From Streptomyces soli (GTDB taxonomy: Bacteria > Actinomycetota > Actinomycetes > Streptomycetales > Streptomycetaceae), in the NCBI RefSeq assembly GCF_003999195.1, contig NZ_RJVR01000333.1, positions 17,411 to 81,410 on the forward strand: 64,000 nt of DNA, written 5' to 3'. The notes under the pieces were generated by a model. That model was given only the letters and a program-made list of their open reading frames with translations, was not told the DNA's origin and made no database searches. Positions 26,580-36,777 of the stretch are shown in pieces. The number at the start of each line of letters is the position of its first letter. Position 1 is the first letter of the stretch. Made by a program: the position numbers and the translations under genes.

Positions 26580-28094
26580 ATGGATGATCGGCTCCGCGCG
26601 GTGTGCGACCTCATGGTTCCCCTGGTCCGGGAGATGGCAGGCCTGCACGACTACGACGGCAAGGTGCAGGACCTCTCCCCCGACGGTGTACGCCGCGGAC
26701 TCTCGGCCCTCGCCCACGCCCGGCGGGCCGGCGAGGCGCTGCCCGACCCCCACGACGAGGCCCATCTGTCGGTCTTCGAGGACACCCTCAAGATCCAGTA
26801 CGGTGAGCTGGAGTTGCACCGCCGCGATCCGTATCCGCACCTGTCCAACCTCGAGCTGACCTCGTACGACCGCGAGTACGCGCCCCGCGAGGAGCGCGAG
26901 GAGGCGCGTCGCCGCCATCTGCTGCAGTGGCCGGACGCCGTCGACGCCGCCATCGCCTCGCTCGACCGGGTCAGCGCGCCCGTCGCCGCCGCGCTGCTGG
27001 GCGCCGTACGGGGGCTGGCCACCGAACTGGACCCGGACCACGAGCCCGGAGCGGTCGCCGCCCTGGAGGCGCACGGCCGTCTGGTCGCCCACATCGCCCG
27101 GGCCGCCGAGACCGGCGACCCCGACCCCCGGCTCGGCGGCGAGGCCCTGGCGGCGCTGATGGGGAGTCAGGAAGGCATGCGGGTCGACCTGTCTGCGCTG
27201 GCCGACGAGGCCGACCGCGAACGCGCCCGGCTGACCGAGCTGTTGACCGACTCCTGCGCCCGGCTCGACCCCACCCGAACCGTCGACGAGCTCATCCCCG
27301 AACTGCTCGCCGACCACCCTCCCGCGGAGGGGGTGATCCCCGAGGCCGCCCGGCTCACAGACGAGGTCATCGAGTTCACCCGCAAGAAGCGGCTCGTCCC
27401 CTGGCTCGACGGCGACTGCCTCGTCGGCCCCGCGCCGCCCTCCCGCCGCTGGTCCATGGCCATGATGACCTGGGCCGCGCCCGGCGAACCCGACTGCGCC
27501 TCCTGGTACCACGTCACCCCGCCCGACCCCGACTGGCCCGAGGACGAACGCGAGGAGTGGCTCTCCGTCTTCAGCCGCACCAGTCTCCCCGCGATCACCG
27601 TCCACGAGGTCGCCCCGGGCCACTTCGCCCACGGCCGCGCCCTGCGCCACGCGCCGACCGACGTACGGCGCGTGCTGCACTCCCTCTCCTTCTGCGAAGG
27701 GTGGGCCCACTACGTCGAAGAGGTCTGCCTCGAGGAGGGCTTCCGCAGCCGTGACCCCCGCTTCGCGATCGGCGTCGCCCTCGAAGCGCTCGTCCGGGTG
27801 ACCCGGCTGTCCTGCGCCATCGGGCTCCACACCGGCGCCCTCTCCCTCGAAGACGCCACCGCCCTCTTCATGCGCGACGCCCACCTCGCCCGCGCCGGCG
27901 CCGCCTCCGAAGCCCGCCGCGGCACCTTCGACGCCGGCTACGGCCGCTACACCTGGGGCAAGCTCGAAATCCTCCGCCTCCGCGACCGCGCCCGCCACAC
28001 CTGGGGCCCCGACTTCTCCCTGGAGCGCTTCCACAGCGCGCTCCTCGGGCTCGGCAGCCCGCCGCTGGGTCTGCTCAGCGCTGCCATTTCCTGA
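26580..28094 (+). CDS. DUF885 family protein (putative metallohydrolase)
   Basis: The 504-aa protein belongs to the DUF885 family. A helical N-terminal two thirds is followed by the HEVAPGHFAHG segment, an HExxPGH motif suggesting zinc binding, then EGWAHYVEEVCLEEGF with a further Glu-Gly-Trp-Ala-His motif seen in the family. A metallopeptidase-like fold is plausible, but substrates are unknown. No signal peptide is seen. The ATG at 26580 begins MDDRLRAV, downstream of an AT-rich region (26400-26520) that may hold the promoter. It stands alone on its strand. Confidence 0.85.
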   Translation: MDDRLRAVCDLMVPLVREMAGLHDYDGKVQDLSPDGVRRGLSALAHARRAGEALPDPHDEAHLSVFEDTLKIQYGELELHRRDPYPHLSNLELTSYDREYAPREEREEARRRHLLQWPDAVDAAIASLDRVSAPVAAALLGAVRGLATELDPDHEPGAVAALEAHGRLVAHIARAAETGDPDPRLGGEALAALMGSQEGMRVDLSALADEADRERARLTELLTDSCARLDPTRTVDELIPELLADHPPAEGVIPEAARLTDEVIEFTRKKRLVPWLDGDCLVGPAPPSRRWSMAMMTWAAPGEPDCASWYHVTPPDPDWPEDEREEWLSVFSRTSLPAITVHEVAPGHFAHGRALRHAPTDVRRVLHSLSFCEGWAHYVEEVCLEEGFRSRDPRFAIGVALEALVRVTRLSCAIGLHTGALSLEDATALFMRDAHLARAGAASEARRGTFDAGYGRYTWGKLEILRLRDRARHTWGPDFSLERFHSALLGLGSPPLGLLSAAIS

Positions 28095-28454
28095 CGCCGC
28101 CCTCGCACCGCTTCGCGGGCTTCGGGACAGCTGCGCCGGACTCTCTCCCCCAGACTCCGTCCGGGGGCGCCCCCACCGGCACGGCGGCTGGGAGTGCCCC
28201 CATCCGTCGTGCCGGGGTACCGCCAACGCCGCAGGCCCGGTGGCTGGTTCCGGTTACGTTGGCGCCAGTCGGCCCGTGGTCGGGTAGTGCCAGCTCGTTC
28301 CGCCTTGCGGAACGCTCTCCCACGACCCGGCGGCGTGCAGACGCCGACGGCGTTAGCCACCCGCAATAGGCCCGCACCCAACTACTGGGCGAACGGGTGG
28401 GCGGGTGGGGAGAGCCCGCCGCAGGCGCAACGGCGCCGCGGCCGACGACTCTGG
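28095..28454. repeat. Gene-free region with several hairpins
   Basis: Between convergent genes. A perfect 7-bp hairpin (28297-28313, GTTCCGC-CTT-GCGGAAC) and several longer imperfect GC-rich stems are visible, including around 28155-28235. At least one should terminate transcription from both sides. A sequence near 28370-28410 (ACTGGGCGAACGGGTGGGCG) resembles dispersed intergenic repeats I associate with Streptomyces. No gene supported. Confidence 0.55.
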
Positions 28455-29237
28455 TCAACGCCCCGCAGGGCTGGTGCCCCAGCCCCAGGCGGCGCCGCCG
28501 GGCGCAGGGGCGGAGCCTTGCGCGTCGCGGTCGTAGAAGGGCTGGGCCCGCACCCGCATCCACATGGCGACGGGGTCGTACTCGTCGGCCATGGCGACCG
28601 TGGAGACCGGCAGGCCCGGGGGGACGCCGGCGATGGATTGCTGCATCATCACGCGGACCGATTCGACCGCGGCGGGACCGGCGTCGTACATGTCGAGCCC
28701 GATCGCGAGATACGGCTCGCCGAGCGCGGGCTGGACCCAGGCCCGCCGGAGGGCGCGGACCACCGGGGTGCGGTGGGCGTGCTGGACGAGGAGGGCGTAG
28801 TACTGGGGGATTTGGAGGGCGGGCTCGCTGATGGTGAGGGGCCCGGCGGGAAGGCGGTCGAGGCCGGCGGCGATGCGGCGCAGGTCGAGCCAGGGGATGC
28901 CGACGCCGCCGCCGGGGGCGTGCGGGTTGAGCCAGAGGCCCCAGCGGTCGGGGAAGAGGGAAGCGGCGATGTCGCGGCCGGAGACCACCTCGTGGGCCCG
29001 GGCCCAGCCGCTGGCGGACAGCTCCTGCGGGGAGGTGACGCAGGGCGCGTAGCCGTACCCGGCGACCTCCATGTTGCCGTACTGCGCCTCGGCCGTGCCC
29101 GGCGCGCCCTGCCAGAGCAGCATCCAGACCTGGCTGTCGGCGAGCGTGCGGAGCAGGTCTTCGTAAGCGTCGTATCTGCCGGGGGTCACCTGCCGGAGCG
29201 CATGCTCCAGGCCGCCCCCTCCCGCGCCCGCGCTCAC
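28455..29237 (-). CDS. SseB-like protein (first copy)
   Basis: The 260-aa product resembles the proteins annotated in actinobacteria as enhanced serine sensitivity (SseB). It has a helical N-terminus with SQVWMLLW, a central ITSPQEL-like region (CVTSPQELSASGW), a GIPWLDLRRIAAGL segment, and a C-terminal SseB-type domain with YLAIGLDMYDAGPAAVESVR and a DPVAMWMRVRAQPFYDRD ending. It is adjacent to a paralogue with the same architecture. The biochemical role is unknown; the name derives from E. coli overexpression effects. Confidence 0.75.
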   Translation of the reverse strand: MSAGAGGGGLEHALRQVTPGRYDAYEDLLRTLADSQVWMLLWQGAPGTAEAQYGNMEVAGYGYAPCVTSPQELSASGWARAHEVVSGRDIAASLFPDRWGLWLNPHAPGGGVGIPWLDLRRIAAGLDRLPAGPLTISEPALQIPQYYALLVQHAHRTPVVRALRRAWVQPALGEPYLAIGLDMYDAGPAAVESVRVMMQQSIAGVPPGLPVSTVAMADEYDPVAMWMRVRAQPFYDRDAQGSAPAPGGAAWGWGTSPAGR

Positions 29238-29307
29238 GTGGACCCGCCTCTTCTCTCAAGCTCGTTCCGAACCCCTGTCGGGGCTCATCAAACCAGGTTC
29301 TGCGCCC

Positions 29308-30081
29308 TCAGTCTCGCGTGAAGAAGGGCTGTACCCGCTCCAGCATCCAGTCGCCGACCGGGTCCTGGGCGATGTCGAGAAGCACCAGGTTGACCGGCCA
29401 CGGCACCGGCACCGCACCGAGGGCACGCCCGAGCGCGGTCATCGCCTCGGCGCGGTCCTCCTCCTGCCAGCGGTCGAGCTCGACGCCGATGAAGAGGGCG
29501 GGCGGGTCGCCCTCGACGCTGGCGAGCGCGCACCGGGCGCTGAGCACGACCCCGGTGACCGCGAACTCGCCAGCCGTCACGGCCAGGAAGTCCACCGGCT
29601 CCTCGTCCAGGTCCGGCTCCCACAGCCGCACCCGCGCGCCGGTCGGCGCCCCGGGGGCGCGGTCCATACGATCCGTGCGGCACAGCTCCATGACGGCGGC
29701 CGGCGGCAGCGGGATCCCCACCGCGCCGCCGGGGTTGACGGCGATGCCGACCTGCGGCGGCAGCCCGCGCGCGAACTCCCGCACCGGCGCGACGGTGAAG
29801 GACATCCCGTTGGCCGCCTGCAGGAACTGCTGCTCGGAGCTGAAGACCGGTACGTAGACCATGCCGTCCAGCTCGATCGTGGCGAGGTCGAGGTCCGTGC
29901 TGTCCGGGCCGCCGCCGTTCGGCAGCGGCACCCAGACCTGGGACCGGCCGAGGACCTCCATCACCCGGGCGGTCGCGCCAGGGTCGCCCATGGCGGCGGA
30001 CAGCACCTCTTCGAGCTCGTTGGCGGGCCAGCCGCCGTAGCCCGGCGGGGCCTCCGGTATGCGCTGCGCCGGAATCTCCAT
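29308..30081 (-). CDS. SseB-like protein (second copy)
   Basis: This 257-aa paralogue keeps the order seen in its neighbour: RSQVWVPLPNGGG, YVPVFSSEQQFLQAANG, a VNPGGAVGIPLPP segment and a C-terminal domain ending in DPVGDWMLERVQPFFTRD. The shared ending (DPV-W-RVQPF) confirms a tandem duplication, now well diverged. Seventy bases separate the two genes. They lie about 2 kb from the glycine/serine metabolism operon, which is suggestive given the serine-sensitivity label but not proof of a link. Confidence 0.77.
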   Translation of the reverse strand: MEIPAQRIPEAPPGYGGWPANELEEVLSAAMGDPGATARVMEVLGRSQVWVPLPNGGGPDSTDLDLATIELDGMVYVPVFSSEQQFLQAANGMSFTVAPVREFARGLPPQVGIAVNPGGAVGIPLPPAAVMELCRTDRMDRAPGAPTGARVRLWEPDLDEEPVDFLAVTAGEFAVTGVVLSARCALASVEGDPPALFIGVELDRWQEEDRAEAMTALGRALGAVPVPWPVNLVLLDIAQDPVGDWMLERVQPFFTRD

Positions 30082-30266
30082 GACTACCCACCTGCCGACG
30101 TACCTGCTGCTTGTACGGAAACCCTATCGGGAAACCGCGCCTGTCGACCCGGTCGGGCAATCCCACCGGACACGGATAGCGACGGTCGAGTTGCACTAAG
30201 TCACATCATCTTCCAAGGATGGGTGAGGAAAGCACCAACCCACGACCTTTTGGGAGAAAAACGGAC

Positions 30267-31298
30267 ATGCGTATCAGCAATCTCGCCGCCACCGCCATAG
30301 CTGCCTCGCTCGCCGGATCGCTCACCCTCGGAGTCGCCGGGGTCGCCGGGGCGGCCATCCACGCTCCGTCCCGCGTCACCGTCGTCGCGGATGAGGCGAC
30401 AGCAGCCAAGCCTGCGGCGGACGTCATCGCCAAACTGGGCGACACACTGACGTACGGGGCCAAGCTGAGCCAGGAGGCCATGGCCCAGACGCCGGACGTC
30501 AGCAAGCTCTGGGAGCTGCAGCGCAGTCTCAACGCGGCCGCTGAGCAGCTGACGACCACCCTCGGCCAGGCGGCGGCCGCCAAGCCCGCGGACAAGCCCG
30601 CAGCGGACAAGCCCGCGGCCGACCAGCCGGCCATGCCGGCCGACAGGCCCGCCGAAGCGACGCAGGGCCACTACGCCGCCACGCCCATCGACGACGCCAT
30701 GGCGAAAGTCAACGACCAGCTGAAGGCCCTGACCACGGACGTCACCGAACTGGTGGCGGCGGTGGGCAACAAGGACGCCGCCAAGGTCACGTCCCTGGTT
30801 CCCAAGATCCTTGGCCACCTGACGTCCCTGGCGACCTCCGTCCCGACCATCCTGACGTCCCTGCTGGGTGGCGTGCTGCCGGGGCTGCCGATCGCGCTGG
30901 ACAACGACCCCAACCAGCAGAGCGCCCCGAGTGCCCCGCAGGCCCCTGAGGTCCCGCAGGCCCCGGCCGCTCCGATCGCCCCGCAGGCTCCGGAGCAGCC
31001 CAACGCCCCGGAGAACGCCTTCGTGCCGCAGGCCCCGCAGGCCCCGCAGGTCCCGCAGGCCCCGGCCGCTCCGATCGCCCCGCAGGCTCCGGAGCAGCCC
31101 AACGCCCCGGAGAACGCCTTCGTGCCGCAGGCCCCGCAGGCCCCGGAAGCCCCCCAGGCTCCCCAGGCCCCGCAGGACCACCAGGCCCCGGCCGCCCCGC
31201 AGGCTCCGGCGGCGGACCAGCTGGCCCCCGCAGCCCCTGTGGCTGCGCCGCAGCTCAACGCGCCGCAGACCGCGGAGCTCGCCGAGAGCACCGGCTGA
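30267..31298 (+). CDS. Secreted Pro/Ala/Gln-rich repeat protein
   Basis: The 343-aa protein has a signal peptide (RISNLAATAIAASLAGSLTL ... AGA, residues 1-30). A helical domain to about residue 225 is broken by a Lys-Pro-Ala stretch (AAKPADKPAADKPAADQP). A tail follows, made almost wholly of Pro, Ala and Gln with PQAP motifs, including two copies of a 33-residue unit. Start ATG 30267 has GGGAG 11 bases upstream. The extended tail would suit a cell-wall-spanning or adhesive role; no sorting motif is present. Function unknown. Confidence 0.8.
   Translation: MRISNLAATAIAASLAGSLTLGVAGVAGAAIHAPSRVTVVADEATAAKPAADVIAKLGDTLTYGAKLSQEAMAQTPDVSKLWELQRSLNAAAEQLTTTLGQAAAAKPADKPAADKPAADQPAMPADRPAEATQGHYAATPIDDAMAKVNDQLKALTTDVTELVAAVGNKDAAKVTSLVPKILGHLTSLATSVPTILTSLLGGVLPGLPIALDNDPNQQSAPSAPQAPEVPQAPAAPIAPQAPEQPNAPENAFVPQAPQAPQVPQAPAAPIAPQAPEQPNAPENAFVPQAPQAPEAPQAPQAPQDHQAPAAPQAPAADQLAPAAPVAAPQLNAPQTAELAESTG
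30951..31148 (+). repeat. 99-bp tandem duplication inside the secreted protein gene
   Basis: Two head-to-tail units (30951-31049 and 31050-31148) are nearly identical, each encoding 33 residues with VPQAPAAPIAPQAPEQPNAP and NAFVPQAP. Differences are confined to the unit ends. Smaller GCCCCGCAG repeats surround them. The near identity shows a recent, in-frame duplication. Confidence 0.92.
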
Positions 31299-31326
31299 AA
31301 AAATCCCGCGCCGTGGCCCGGGCCGC

Positions 31327-31974
31327 TCAACCGTCGCAGTCGAACGCGATGGCACCGAGCGCCCGGGCCGCGGCGCGGTCCAGCACTACCGCCGACACGC
31401 ACGCGGCCGGCAGCTTCCCCGCCCGGGCCGCCGCCAGCAGCCGCCGCGTGGCCTTGCGGTGCCTGGTCATCGCGTACGCCGACACCCCGCGCCCCCGCGA
31501 GCGCTGCCCGTCGCGAGCGGCCTCCTCGCTCACGTCGAGCACCAGCAGATGCATGCCCCGGCCGCGTCCTGCGGCCTGCCGGGCGAGCCAGTTCCGTACC
31601 CAGGGCAGCGTTCCGCAGTCGTGGACGACCACGCTGTCGCCGGAGCGCAGCGCCCGCCGCATTCCGGCGTAGTGAGCGATCCGCACCAGCGGCCGGTAGA
31701 CGGCGTAGGGCAGCCACTGCGGCAGCCGCGCCGCCCAGCGCAGCCGTACGTCCTGCGAGTCGATCAGCCGGGCGCCCTTCGCGCGCAGCATCAGGGTGCT
31801 CTTCCCGCCGCCGGGCAGGCCGGACACGACGAGCACATCGCCGACGGGGTAGCTGAGCGTCCGGACGGCGGGTCCGCGCAGGTCGGTCAGCCGCCTGGGC
31901 TGGATCCGCGCCGGCTGCCGGGGTCGGGCCATGCTCCTCGCTGTCGCGTACGAACCGCTCGGACTCACCAGCAC
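31327..31974 (-). CDS. P-loop ATPase/kinase-like protein
   Basis: The product (215 aa) contains a Walker A motif SGLPGGGKSTL near residue 51, a following Asp-containing segment LIDSQDVRLRW and a VVVHDCGTLPWVRNWLA stretch. It therefore resembles small AAA or polynucleotide-kinase-like proteins that phosphorylate a small substrate. An Arg-rich LID-like region (RQAAGRGRG, GQRSRGRGVSAYAM) supports the kinase idea. Substrate unknown. The GTG at 31974 has GGGAGGG 8-9 bases upstream; an ATG at 31932 is the alternative. It is convergent with the secreted protein gene and divergent from the glycine riboswitch operon. Confidence 0.75.
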   Translation of the reverse strand: MLVSPSGSYATARSMARPRQPARIQPRRLTDLRGPAVRTLSYPVGDVLVVSGLPGGGKSTLMLRAKGARLIDSQDVRLRWAARLPQWLPYAVYRPLVRIAHYAGMRRALRSGDSVVVHDCGTLPWVRNWLARQAAGRGRGMHLLVLDVSEEAARDGQRSRGRGVSAYAMTRHRKATRRLLAAARAGKLPAACVSAVVLDRAAARALGAIAFDCDG

Positions 31975-32149
31975 AGCGATCGCCCTCCCCGTTCCATACC
32001 TTCAAGAAAGGGTAATGGGGAGACCAATGGATTCCTATGAGCGCCTCGCGATCGGGACGGCGCCGGGACCCCGTCCGGACACGATCGCGACAAGACCCGG
32101 AGCGCGTGCAATGATGGCCGCTCAATCTCATACAGGCCGTTCGAGGCCG

Positions 32150-32353
32150 CGCGGGAGAGCCCCGACCGGGTGACCGGAAGGGCGCCGAAGGAGCAAGTCC
32201 TCCCTTGAATCTCTCAGGCACAGTTACCGCGCGGACGAGGCACATCTGAAAAGCGGGCAGCCCCTCGCGGTGCGCTGTCCCACCCAAGGTGCAAACCTCG
32301 GTCCCCGTCAGGGGTCCAGGTGAACCTCTCAGGTTCCGATGACAGATGGGGAG
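32150..32353 (+). ncRNA. Tandem glycine riboswitch
   Basis: Two glycine aptamers lie head to tail. Aptamer I shows GGGAGAG, the core GCGCCGAAGGAGCAAG (32182-32197) and AATCTCTCAGGCA ... TTACCGCGCGG. Aptamer II shows CTGAAAAGCGGGC, CACCCAAGGTGCAAAC (32281-32296) and AACCTCTCAGGTTCCGATGACAGA. These are the hallmark conserved strands. It precedes gcvT by about 40 bases, and a GAGGAGTCCTC palindrome follows directly at 32351-32361. Glycine binding should switch on the cleavage and serine genes downstream. Confidence 0.96.
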
Positions 32354-32391
32354 GAGTCCTCGCCACGCCTGCCTTCTGGGAGCCCCGTCCG

Positions 32392-33507
32392 ATGATGACG
32401 CCGACGCCTGCCGCCCCCCGCCGTACCGCGCTCGACGCGCTGCACCGCGCGCTCGGCGCCACGATGACCGACTTCGCCGGCTGGGACATGCCGCTGCGCT
32501 ACGGCAGCGAGCGCGACGAGCACAACGCCGTACGCACCCGGGCCGGGCTCTTCGACCTCTCCCACATGGGCGAGATCACGGTCACCGGCCCGCAGGCCGG
32601 GCAGGCCCTGGACCACGCACTCGTCGGCCACATCTCCGCCATCGCCGTCGGCCGGGCCCGGTACACCATGATCTGCCAGGAGGACGGCGGCATCCTGGAC
32701 GACCTGATCGTCTACCGGCTGGGCGAGTCGGAGTTCGTGGTCGTCGCCAACGCCTCCAACGCCCAGGTGGTGCTCGATGCGGTCACCGCCCGGGTGGCCG
32801 GCTTCGAGGCGGACGTACGGGACGACCGGGACGCGTACGCGCTGATCGCGGTCCAGGGCCCGGAGTCGCCGGCGATCCTGGCCTCGCTGACCGACGCCGA
32901 CCTGGACGGGCTGAAGTACTACGCCGGGCTGCCCGGCACCGTCGCCGGCGTCCCCGCGCTGATCGCCCGCACGGGCTACACCGGCGAGGACGGCTTCGAG
33001 CTCTTCGTGGCCCCGGCCGACGCCGAGAAGCTCTGGCAGGCGATCACCGAGGCGGGCTCCCCGGCGGGCCTGGTGCCGTGCGGGCTTTCGTGCCGGGACA
33101 CGCTGCGCCTGGAGGCGGGGATGCCGCTGTACGGGCATGAGCTGACGGCCGACCTCACCCCCTTCGACGCCGGGCTCGGCCGGGTCGTGAAATTCGACAA
33201 GCCCGGCGACTTCGTGGGCCGCGAGGCGCTCCGGGCGGCCGCCGACAGGCCCGTCCGCAAGCTGGTCGGCCTGGTCGCCGAGGGCCGCCGCGTGCCCCGG
33301 GCGGGCTACCCCGTCGTCGCCGACGGCAAGGTCATCGGCGAGGTCACCTCCGGCGCGCCGTCCCCGACCCTGGGCAAGCCGATCGCCATCGCGTACGTGG
33401 ACGCCGAGCACGCGGCGCCGGGCACCGAGGGCGTGGGAGTCGACATCCGCGGTACGCATGAGCCGTACGAGGTCGTCGCGCTCCCCTTCTACAAGCGCAC
33501 CCGCTGA
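32392..33507 (+). CDS. gcvT: Glycine cleavage system T protein (aminomethyltransferase)
   Basis: GcvT (371 aa) transfers the methylene carbon from the lipoyl-bound intermediate to tetrahydrofolate, releasing ammonia. The N-terminal FAGWDMPLRYGS, the FDLSHMGEI segment, GYTGEDGFELF and the folate-binding CRDTLRLEAGMPLYG are in place. The tandem ATG at 32392 has GGGAG 9 bases upstream. The gene is first in an operon with gcvH, glyA and sdaA, all under the glycine riboswitch. The P protein (gcvP) is not in this window. Confidence 0.95.
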   Translation: MMTPTPAAPRRTALDALHRALGATMTDFAGWDMPLRYGSERDEHNAVRTRAGLFDLSHMGEITVTGPQAGQALDHALVGHISAIAVGRARYTMICQEDGGILDDLIVYRLGESEFVVVANASNAQVVLDAVTARVAGFEADVRDDRDAYALIAVQGPESPAILASLTDADLDGLKYYAGLPGTVAGVPALIARTGYTGEDGFELFVAPADAEKLWQAITEAGSPAGLVPCGLSCRDTLRLEAGMPLYGHELTADLTPFDAGLGRVVKFDKPGDFVGREALRAAADRPVRKLVGLVAEGRRVPRAGYPVVADGKVIGEVTSGAPSPTLGKPIAIAYVDAEHAAPGTEGVGVDIRGTHEPYEVVALPFYKRTR

Positions 33508-33561
33508 AACCCCTCGACACCCCTTTCACGAGCACACCACCGCATCCAGGAGAATCAGGTC

Positions 33562-33939
33562 ATGAGCAACCCCCAGCAGCTGCGCTACAGCAAGGAGCAC
33601 GAGTGGGTCTCCGCCGCCGAGGCGGGAGTCTCCACCGTGGGCATCACTTCACACGCCGCCGACGCGCTCGGCGATGTCGTGTACGTCCAGCTCCCGGAGG
33701 TCGGCTCCACGGTCACCGCGGGCGACACCTGCGGTGAGCTGGAGTCGACCAAGTCGGTCAGCGACCTGTACGCGCCGGTCACCGGCGAGGTCACCGAGGT
33801 CAACCAGGACGTCGTGGACGACCCGGCACTGGTGAACTCCGCCCCCTTCGAGGGCGGCTGGCTCTTCAAGGTGAAGGTCAGCGAGGAGCCGGGCGACCTG
33901 CTCTCCGCCGACGAGTACGCCTCCTTCACCGGCAACTGA
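33562..33939 (+). CDS. gcvH: Glycine cleavage system H protein
   Basis: GcvH (125 aa) carries the lipoyl arm that shuttles the aminomethyl group between GcvP, GcvT and the dehydrogenase. The lipoylation site is Lys64 in ESTKSVSD, inside the hybrid-motif beta barrel. It begins with the conserved YSKEHEW segment and ends normally. It lies 54 bases after gcvT with a GGAG site (CAGGAGAATCAGGTC) and 29 bases before glyA. Confidence 0.96.
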   Translation: MSNPQQLRYSKEHEWVSAAEAGVSTVGITSHAADALGDVVYVQLPEVGSTVTAGDTCGELESTKSVSDLYAPVTGEVTEVNQDVVDDPALVNSAPFEGGWLFKVKVSEEPGDLLSADEYASFTGN

Positions 33940-33968
33940 CCTGACGTAGTAACCAGATCGGGATACTG

Positions 33969-35243
33969 ATGTCTCTCCTCAACAGCTCCCTGCACGAACT
34001 CGACCCCGACGTCGCCGCCGCCGTCGACGCCGAGCTCGACCGCCAGCAGTCCACCCTGGAAATGATCGCCTCCGAGAACTTCGCCCCGGTCGCGGTGCTG
34101 GAGGCCCAGGGCTCGGTGCTGACCAACAAGTACGCGGAGGGCTACCCCGGCCGCCGCTACTACGGCGGCTGCGAGCACGTGGACGTCGTCGAGCAGCTCG
34201 CCATCGACCGCGTCAAGGCGCTCTTCGGCGCCGAGCACGCCAACGTACAGCCGCATTCGGGCGCGCAGGCCAACGCCGCCGCGATGTTCGCGCTGCTCTC
34301 CCCCGGCGACACGATCCTCGGGCTGAGCCTCGCCCACGGTGGGCACCTCACCCACGGCATGAAGATCAACTTCTCCGGCAAGCTCTACAACGTGGTGCCC
34401 TACCACGTGGACGCCGAGACCGGTCTGGTCGACATGGAGGAGGTCGAGCGCCTCGCCAAGGAGAACCGGCCCAAGCTGATCGTCGCCGGCTGGTCCGCCT
34501 ACCCGCGCCAGCTGGACTTCGCCGCGTTCCGCAGGATCGCCGACGAGGTCGGCGCCTACCTGATGGTCGACATGGCGCACTTCGCCGGCCTGGTGGCGGC
34601 GGGTCTGCACCCCTCCCCCGTGCCGTACGCGGACGTGGTGACCACCACGACCCACAAGACCCTCGGCGGTCCGCGCGGCGGTGTCATCCTCTCCAAGGCC
34701 GAGCTGGCCAAGAAGATCAACTCCGCGGTCTTCCCCGGCCAGCAGGGCGGTCCGCTCGAGCACGTCATCGCGGCGAAGGCGGTCGCCTTCAAGGTCGCGG
34801 CGTCCGACGACTTCAAGGACCGCCAGGTCCGTACCCTCGAAGGCGCCAAGATCCTCGCCGAGCGTCTGGTCCAGCCGGACCTGACCGAGGCCGGCGTCTC
34901 GGTGCTGTCCGGCGGCACGGATGTGCACCTCGTCCTGGTCGACCTCCGCAACAGCGAGCTCGACGGCCAGCAGGCGGAGGACCGTCTCCACGAGGTCGGC
35001 ATCACCGTCAACCGCAACGCCATCCCGAACGACCCCCGCCCCCCGATGGTCACCTCAGGCCTGCGCATCGGCACCCCGGCCCTGGCCACCCGCGGCTTCA
35101 CCGCCGAGGACTTCCGCGAGGTCGCCGACATCATCGCCGAGGCCCTCAAGCCCGGCTTCGACGCCGAGCAGTCCAAGGCGCTCAGTGCCCGTGTCTCCGC
35201 CCTCGCGGCGAAGCACCCGCTCTATCCCGGCCTGAAGAAGTAA
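33969..35243 (+). CDS. glyA: Serine hydroxymethyltransferase
   Basis: GlyA (424 aa) interconverts glycine and serine with tetrahydrofolate. The PLP lysine is Lys230 in TTTTHKTLGGPRGG, and the folate and substrate segments SENF, YPGRRYYGG and PHSGAQAN are intact. Placement after gcvT-gcvH means glycine excess would be split or made into serine, which sdaA then deaminates. Streptomycetes often have a second glyA elsewhere, so this may be the glycine-inducible isozyme. Confidence 0.96.
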   Translation: MSLLNSSLHELDPDVAAAVDAELDRQQSTLEMIASENFAPVAVLEAQGSVLTNKYAEGYPGRRYYGGCEHVDVVEQLAIDRVKALFGAEHANVQPHSGAQANAAAMFALLSPGDTILGLSLAHGGHLTHGMKINFSGKLYNVVPYHVDAETGLVDMEEVERLAKENRPKLIVAGWSAYPRQLDFAAFRRIADEVGAYLMVDMAHFAGLVAAGLHPSPVPYADVVTTTTHKTLGGPRGGVILSKAELAKKINSAVFPGQQGGPLEHVIAAKAVAFKVAASDDFKDRQVRTLEGAKILAERLVQPDLTEAGVSVLSGGTDVHLVLVDLRNSELDGQQAEDRLHEVGITVNRNAIPNDPRPPMVTSGLRIGTPALATRGFTAEDFREVADIIAEALKPGFDAEQSKALSARVSALAAKHPLYPGLKK

Positions 35244-35317
35244 CACGTACGTCCCGGTGGGGGCGCCCCCGTCCCGTTCCCGGCGCCCCCGCCAACCCCA
35301 CCTCAGGGAGTCACGCC

Positions 35318-36685
<1,368 letters not shown>

Positions 36686-36693
36686 GGAAACCT

Positions 36694-36735
36694 GCCCTGA
36701 CCAGCCCCTTTGAGTCTTTTCGGAACTGTCAGGGC
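36694..36735. terminator. Inverted repeat between convergent sdaA and fcl
   Basis: Eight-base arms GCCCTGAC (36694-36701) and GTCAGGGC (36728-36735) flank a 26-base T-rich loop in the 92-base gap. It could serve as a bidirectional terminator and marks the border between the core glycine operon and the accessory EPS locus. Confidence 0.6.
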
Positions 36736-36777
36736 CTTCCCTGCTTACCCGGCGACAAGTAAACAGCTCGGGGCCGG

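Noticed and set aside
26475..28226. 583-codon minus-strand frame over the DUF885 gene
   Set aside because: Composition is Gly/Ala/Glu monotony; the plus strand carries the HExxPGH protein.
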